Shown here piece after piece: positions 60,953 through 64,000 of a stretch of DNA of 64,000 nt (its first letter is position 1; every line of letters begins with the position of its first letter). Where the stretch lies: contig NZ_JACBFP010000007.1 in assembly GCF_021401085.1 (NCBI RefSeq), positions 62,001 to 126,000 of the forward strand. Reading direction: 5' to 3'. Made by a program: the position numbers and the translations under genes. The notes below the pieces were generated by a model, which was given only the letters and a program-made list of their open reading frames with translations, was not told the origin of the DNA and ran no database searches. The DNA comes from Chryseobacterium sp. R2A-55. Its GTDB lineage: Bacteria; Bacteroidota; Bacteroidia; Flavobacteriales; Weeksellaceae.

Positions 60953-62158
60953 ATGCAGAAAAACATTCTCATCTTCACAGGAATTATTTTTGTTCTCGAA
61001 TTCTATGTTTATCAGGCTTTTAAAACCGTAACTTCAAACCAATGGTTAAGAGTCGGTTACTGGCTGGTTACTATTTTGGTCTATGGATTTTTCATCTATG
61101 AACTATTGGGATTTTCGCGCAGTGAAAGGGATCATCATAGAATTCAGATCCTCGCGTCGATATTTTTAATCTTTCTGATTCCAAAACTCTTCATCGTCTT
61201 TTTTCTGATTTTGGAAGATATCGGCCGGTTTTTCAGGTACCTGTTCACTTTTTATGCAAAGCCGGATTCCTATTTTCCTGAAAGGCGAAGATTCATCAGT
61301 CTGCTCGGATTCGGAATCGCAGGAATTTTTTCTGCTTTGATCATTGACGGAATCATCTTTGGGAAATACCGGCATTGGGTGAGACAGGTGAAATTGAAAA
61401 TTCCGGGTTTACCAAATAGTTTTAAAGGCTACAGAATCATTCAAATCTCCGATGTGCATTCCGGGAGTTTTTTTCATCCCGAAAAATTGCAGCACGCCAT
61501 CAATTTAATCAATAAACAAAAGCCGGATTTGGTAGTTTTTACGGGAGATATGGTGAATAATTTCGCGAGTGAGTTTGAACCTTTCGTTGCATTGTTTTCT
61601 TCGATAAAATCAAAAGACGGAAAATTCTCAATCCTCGGAAACCACGATTATGGCGATTATGCCGAATGGAAGTCGCCCGCAGAAAAAGCCCATAACATCC
61701 TGAATCTTATTGAACTCCAAAAGAAGGCAGGTTTCGAAATGCTCAGAAACGAACACCGCGTCATCGAAAAAAATGGCGAGAAACTCTACATTTTGGGTGT
61801 AGAAAACTGGGGCGAAAAACCGTTTCCGCAATACGGAGATTTGGATAAAGCAGCAGCAGGAATTCCGGCAGAAGCTGCAAAAATCCTGATGAGCCACGAT
61901 CCTTCCCATTTCGATGCCATCGTGAAAAAACATCCCTCAAACGTGCAACTCACGCTTTCCGGACATACCCACGGAATGCAATTCGGAATCGACCTTAAGA
62001 ACATCCGCTGGAGTCCTGCTCAATACCGTTATAAAAAATGGGCGGATCTGTATGAAAGTGAAGGAAAATACTTGTATGTAAACAGGGGCTTCGGCGTAAT
62101 TGGCTTTCCCGGAAGAGTGGGAATTGAACCGGAGATTACTCTGCTTGAACTATCTTAA
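60953..62158 (+). CDS. Membrane-anchored metallophosphoesterase
   Basis: A 401-residue protein. The first 140 residues carry about four membrane segments (ILIFTGIIFVLEFYVY; LVTILVYGFFIYELL; ILASIFLIFLIPKLFIVFFL; SLLGFGIAGIFSALII). The rest is a calcineurin-like phosphoesterase with metal motifs ISDVHSGSFF, FTGDMVNN, LGNHDYGDY, MSHDPSHFD and LSGHTHGMQ. The order fits the YkuE/YaeI group, thought to act on lipid- or membrane-linked phosphoesters. Substrate unknown. Followed by a GNAT gene 13 bases later on the same strand. Confidence 0.9.
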   Translation: MQKNILIFTGIIFVLEFYVYQAFKTVTSNQWLRVGYWLVTILVYGFFIYELLGFSRSERDHHRIQILASIFLIFLIPKLFIVFFLILEDIGRFFRYLFTFYAKPDSYFPERRRFISLLGFGIAGIFSALIIDGIIFGKYRHWVRQVKLKIPGLPNSFKGYRIIQISDVHSGSFFHPEKLQHAINLINKQKPDLVVFTGDMVNNFASEFEPFVALFSSIKSKDGKFSILGNHDYGDYAEWKSPAEKAHNILNLIELQKKAGFEMLRNEHRVIEKNGEKLYILGVENWGEKPFPQYGDLDKAAAGIPAEAAKILMSHDPSHFDAIVKKHPSNVQLTLSGHTHGMQFGIDLKNIRWSPAQYRYKKWADLYESEGKYLYVNRGFGVIGFPGRVGIEPEITLLELS

Positions 62159-62171
62159 TTTTTGAAAATTA

Positions 62172-62669
62172 ATGACGGCAACTTTCAAAAGAGCATCAGA
62201 AAACGATATCGGAATGATCAGAGATTTGGCGAAAAAATCCTGGAATTCTGCGTATGCAGAGATTCTCAGTCCGGAGCAAATCGATTATATGTTAGGCGAA
62301 ATGTATTCGGTGGATGAACTGATGAGGCACCTACAGAATCCCGGGTTTCCCTATTATTTAATTTTTGTTGACGAAAAACCGGCGGGATTTATAGGCTTTG
62401 AATTTAATTATGAAAAAGACACCACCAAACTTCACCGGATTTATTTATTAGCGGAAACCCACGGAAAGGGAATAGGAAAAACGGCCATTAATTTTTTGAA
62501 AGACGAGGTTAAAAAAATCGGAAATCACCGCATCATTTTGAATGTGAACAAAATAAACAATGCAAAAAACGTCTATGAATCACAAGGTTTCCAGATCTAC
62601 GACGAAGGCGTTTTCGACATTGGTAACGGATATGTGATGGATGATTACTTGATGGAATTTTTATTTTAA
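62172..62669 (+). CDS. GNAT family N-acetyltransferase
   Basis: A 165-residue enzyme of the Gcn5 fold. The acetyl-CoA pyrophosphate loop is in LAETHGKGIGKTAINFL, preceded by the beta strand KLHRIYLL and followed by ILNVNKINNAKNVYESQGF. The acceptor is not known; members acetylate amino groups on small molecules or proteins, and the ISPEQIDYML-type stretch (ILSPEQIDYMLGE) is common in Bacteroidota homologues. It is 13 bases after the metallophosphoesterase gene, likely one unit. Confidence 0.9.
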   Translation: MTATFKRASENDIGMIRDLAKKSWNSAYAEILSPEQIDYMLGEMYSVDELMRHLQNPGFPYYLIFVDEKPAGFIGFEFNYEKDTTKLHRIYLLAETHGKGIGKTAINFLKDEVKKIGNHRIILNVNKINNAKNVYESQGFQIYDEGVFDIGNGYVMDDYLMEFLF

Positions 62670-62749
62670 TTCGGTTTGAAAATTCAGATCCCTATTTTTT
62701 TGGTACAATTTTAGAATTGGAAGAAATAGAACACCAAAAAAATATTATT

Positions 62750-62989
62750 ATGACACGCGCTAACTTGACTTCGAAAATTCAACTGTTTGTTTTGGCACTG
62801 ATGGCCAATTTCGCAACACTTATTGTAAAAGCACAGGAAAAAGCACCCGACCTGAAAGTGGATGTGGACGTCAACAAAGGCGGAAACGCGATGGGCAGCG
62901 ACTGGATGAGCAATCCACTGGTTTGGGTAATCGGAGCTTTGGTCGTCATTCTATTGGTTGCATTGGTCGCAAAAGGTGGAAGCAAATAG
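62750..62989 (+). CDS. Tiny exported or membrane protein of unknown function
   Basis: Start set at the ATG at 62750 (MTRANLTSKIQLFVLALMAN), 79 residues; an in-frame start at 62717 gives only a charged extension. There is a signal-like stretch (about 9-29, ending VKAQ), an acidic/Asn-Gly-rich middle (DLKVDVDVNKGGNAMGSDW), and a C-terminal helix (about 55-74, VWVIGALVVILLVALVA) with KGGSK at the end. I do not recognise it. It ends with a strong terminator 17 bases after its stop. Confidence 0.72.
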   Translation: MTRANLTSKIQLFVLALMANFATLIVKAQEKAPDLKVDVDVNKGGNAMGSDWMSNPLVWVIGALVVILLVALVAKGGSK

Positions 62990-63005
62990 AAATTTTCGCC
63001 ATTAA

Positions 63006-63047
63006 TCAAGAAAAATCCCGAATCAGCTGAATCGGGATTTTTCTTGA
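63006..63047. terminator. Strong symmetric terminator (16-bp perfect stem)
   Basis: TCAAGAAAAATCCCGA (63006-63021) and TCGGGATTTTTCTTGA (63032-63047) are perfect inverted repeats around a 10-base loop. Each strand has a T5 run inside the stem's outer part. It separates the 62989 stop from the convergent alaS stop at 63144. Confidence 0.8.
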
Positions 63048-63143
63048 TCAAGTTCGTTGGTGTAAACTGAAATTCTCGTAAAAATAAAAGAAGTTAAAAC
63101 AGCAATTAAACTTGGTTAAAGTCATTTAAGAATTTGGGGACTT

Positions 63144-64000
63144 CTACACTGTTCTTGCTTTTTCCACCGCCGCATCAATTCCAGCAAGGTTTTTTCCACC
63201 CGCAGTGGCGAAGCCCGGATTTCCTCCTCCTCCGCCCTGGATTTCTTTAGCCAATTCCTTCACAATATTTCCGGCGTGGTATTTCGATTCTAAATCCGCA
63301 GAAACGCCCACCGTGATCACCGGTTTCTGATCAGCATCGGAAATAATGATGGTGATGGAATTCGGGATTTCCTTCTTCAGCTGGAACACAATGTCCTTCA
63401 CGCTTCCAGCATCCATCGTTACTTTTTTCACCAGAAGTTTTTTGCCTCCGCTTTCCGTGAATTCGTTTTTCCAGTTGGCAGTTTGGGATTTTGCTTTTTC
63501 AGCTTTTAATGATTCCAGTTCTGATTTTAAAAAAGCATTTTCTTCGAGTAATTTCTCTACGGATTTTGCCAAATCTTTCGACTTTAATAAAGTGGAAATT
63601 TCTTTTAATTGCTTTTCCAGATTCGCAAAATATTTGGAGGACTGTTCACCTGAAATCGCTTCGATTCTTCGGATTCCGGCTGCAGTTGAACTTTCGCTCT
63701 GAATCTTGAAATGACCGATTTCCCCGGTTGATTTCACATGGGTTCCACCACACAATTCGCGCGAACTTCCAAACTGGATCATTCTTACATGGTCGCCGTA
63801 TTTTTCGCCAAAAAGCGCCATCGCTCCTTTTTCCATCGCTTCGGCAATCGGAATTTCGCGGAATTCCTGCAACGCAATATTCTGTTTGATTTTCGCATTC
63901 ACTTTATCTTCGACCAATTTCAACTCCTCTTCGCTCATTTTTGTGAAATGCGAGAAGTCAAAACGCAGATAATCAGGCCCCACAAACGAACCTTTCTGTT
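63144..64000 (-). CDS. alaS: Alanyl-tRNA synthetase, C-terminal part (rest outside window)
   Basis: The frame runs from the stop at 63144 to the right edge with no start (an in-frame GTG at 63983 is internal), so the N-terminal catalytic and tRNA-recognition domains lie outside. The visible part starts near FVGPDYLRFDFSHFTK, the editing-domain entry. It holds the editing site with its zinc ligands, CGGTHVKSTGEIGHFKI, then RRIEAISGEQ. A coiled coil follows (about 100 residues), and the C-Ala domain ends GGGGNPGFATAGGKN. The enzyme charges tRNA-Ala and removes wrongly attached Ser or Gly. Confidence 0.95.
   Translation of the reverse strand, partial: QKGSFVGPDYLRFDFSHFTKMSEEELKLVEDKVNAKIKQNIALQEFREIPIAEAMEKGAMALFGEKYGDHVRMIQFGSSRELCGGTHVKSTGEIGHFKIQSESSTAAGIRRIEAISGEQSSKYFANLEKQLKEISTLLKSKDLAKSVEKLLEENAFLKSELESLKAEKAKSQTANWKNEFTESGGKKLLVKKVTMDAGSVKDIVFQLKKEIPNSITIIISDADQKPVITVGVSADLESKYHAGNIVKELAKEIQGGGGGNPGFATAGGKNLAGIDAAVEKARTV

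Noticed and set aside
63981-63983. GTG as a start for a short alaS-like gene
   Set aside because: The frame continues to the window edge and the codon encodes Val in GSFVGPDYLRFDF; alaS is cut by the edge.

Overview
This window comes from a member of the Bacteroidota, class Flavobacteriia, most likely the Chryseobacterium/Kaistella/Epilithonimonas group. The signs are secreted proteins with type IX secretion (T9SS) C-terminal tails and GEVED domains, the T9SS gene porT, a mevalonate-pathway gene (mvaD), a complete Bat operon, AT-rich DNA, starts preceded by A-rich sequence rather than strong Shine-Dalgarno sites, and repeated TAnnTTTG -7 promoter boxes. It is ordinary chromosomal DNA. I see no rRNA, tRNA, CRISPR array, transposase, integrase or phage gene. 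Both edges cut a gene: a large secreted protein on the left and alaS on the right.

Layout. 1-5.2 kb: two tandem, related secreted proteins (beta-helix/FN3/GEVED, then FN3/GEVED with a T9SS tail). 5.3-11.6 kb: cbpA-cbpM co-chaperone pair, a prolyl oligopeptidase and an M1 aminopeptidase. 11.6-17 kb: a small orphan protein, thyA, a Gre-like protein, a lipoprotein alpha-amylase-family enzyme, exonuclease III and trigger factor. 17.1-20.6 kb: a putative metal-uptake cassette (Cys/His-rich small membrane protein, ZnuD-like TonB receptor, lipoprotein) holding a palindromic element. 20.8-27.4 kb: pfkA, gap, a DUF488 protein, a T9SS-secreted GH13 enzyme and aquaporin. 27.4-34.9 kb: LuxE-like protein, lpxH, queD, comF, a PhnA-type zinc ribbon protein, an RNA m5C methyltransferase, a TM2 protein, a nitroreductase, a second Gre-like protein, rlmB and a DinB protein. 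35.2-42.8 kb: moxR, DUF58 and the bat genes. 42.9-52.6 kb: marC, mvaD, an acyl-CoA ligase/SDR/hydrolase group, pdxJ, a mechanosensitive channel, a DUF456 protein, a lipoprotein and ung. 52.7-59.6 kb: mutS2, rny, a structured non-coding RNA, zapA and a coiled-coil partner, porT and menG. 59.8-64 kb: a KAS III-like enzyme, a metallophosphoesterase, a GNAT enzyme, a tiny membrane protein and alaS.

How it fits together. Secretion is the clearest theme: porT is part of the export machine, and the proteins at 1-5 kb and 23.5-26.4 kb are probable cargo. The Bat region is one colinear gene set for envelope stress. The zapA region is a division/RNA-turnover cluster. The most interesting unexplained items are the rod-like RNA between zapA and rny (6S-like in shape and position), the two small Gre-like proteins, the metal cassette, and the translationally coupled LuxE-like/LpxH pair. 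No clearly novel multi-gene defence or mobile system is visible.
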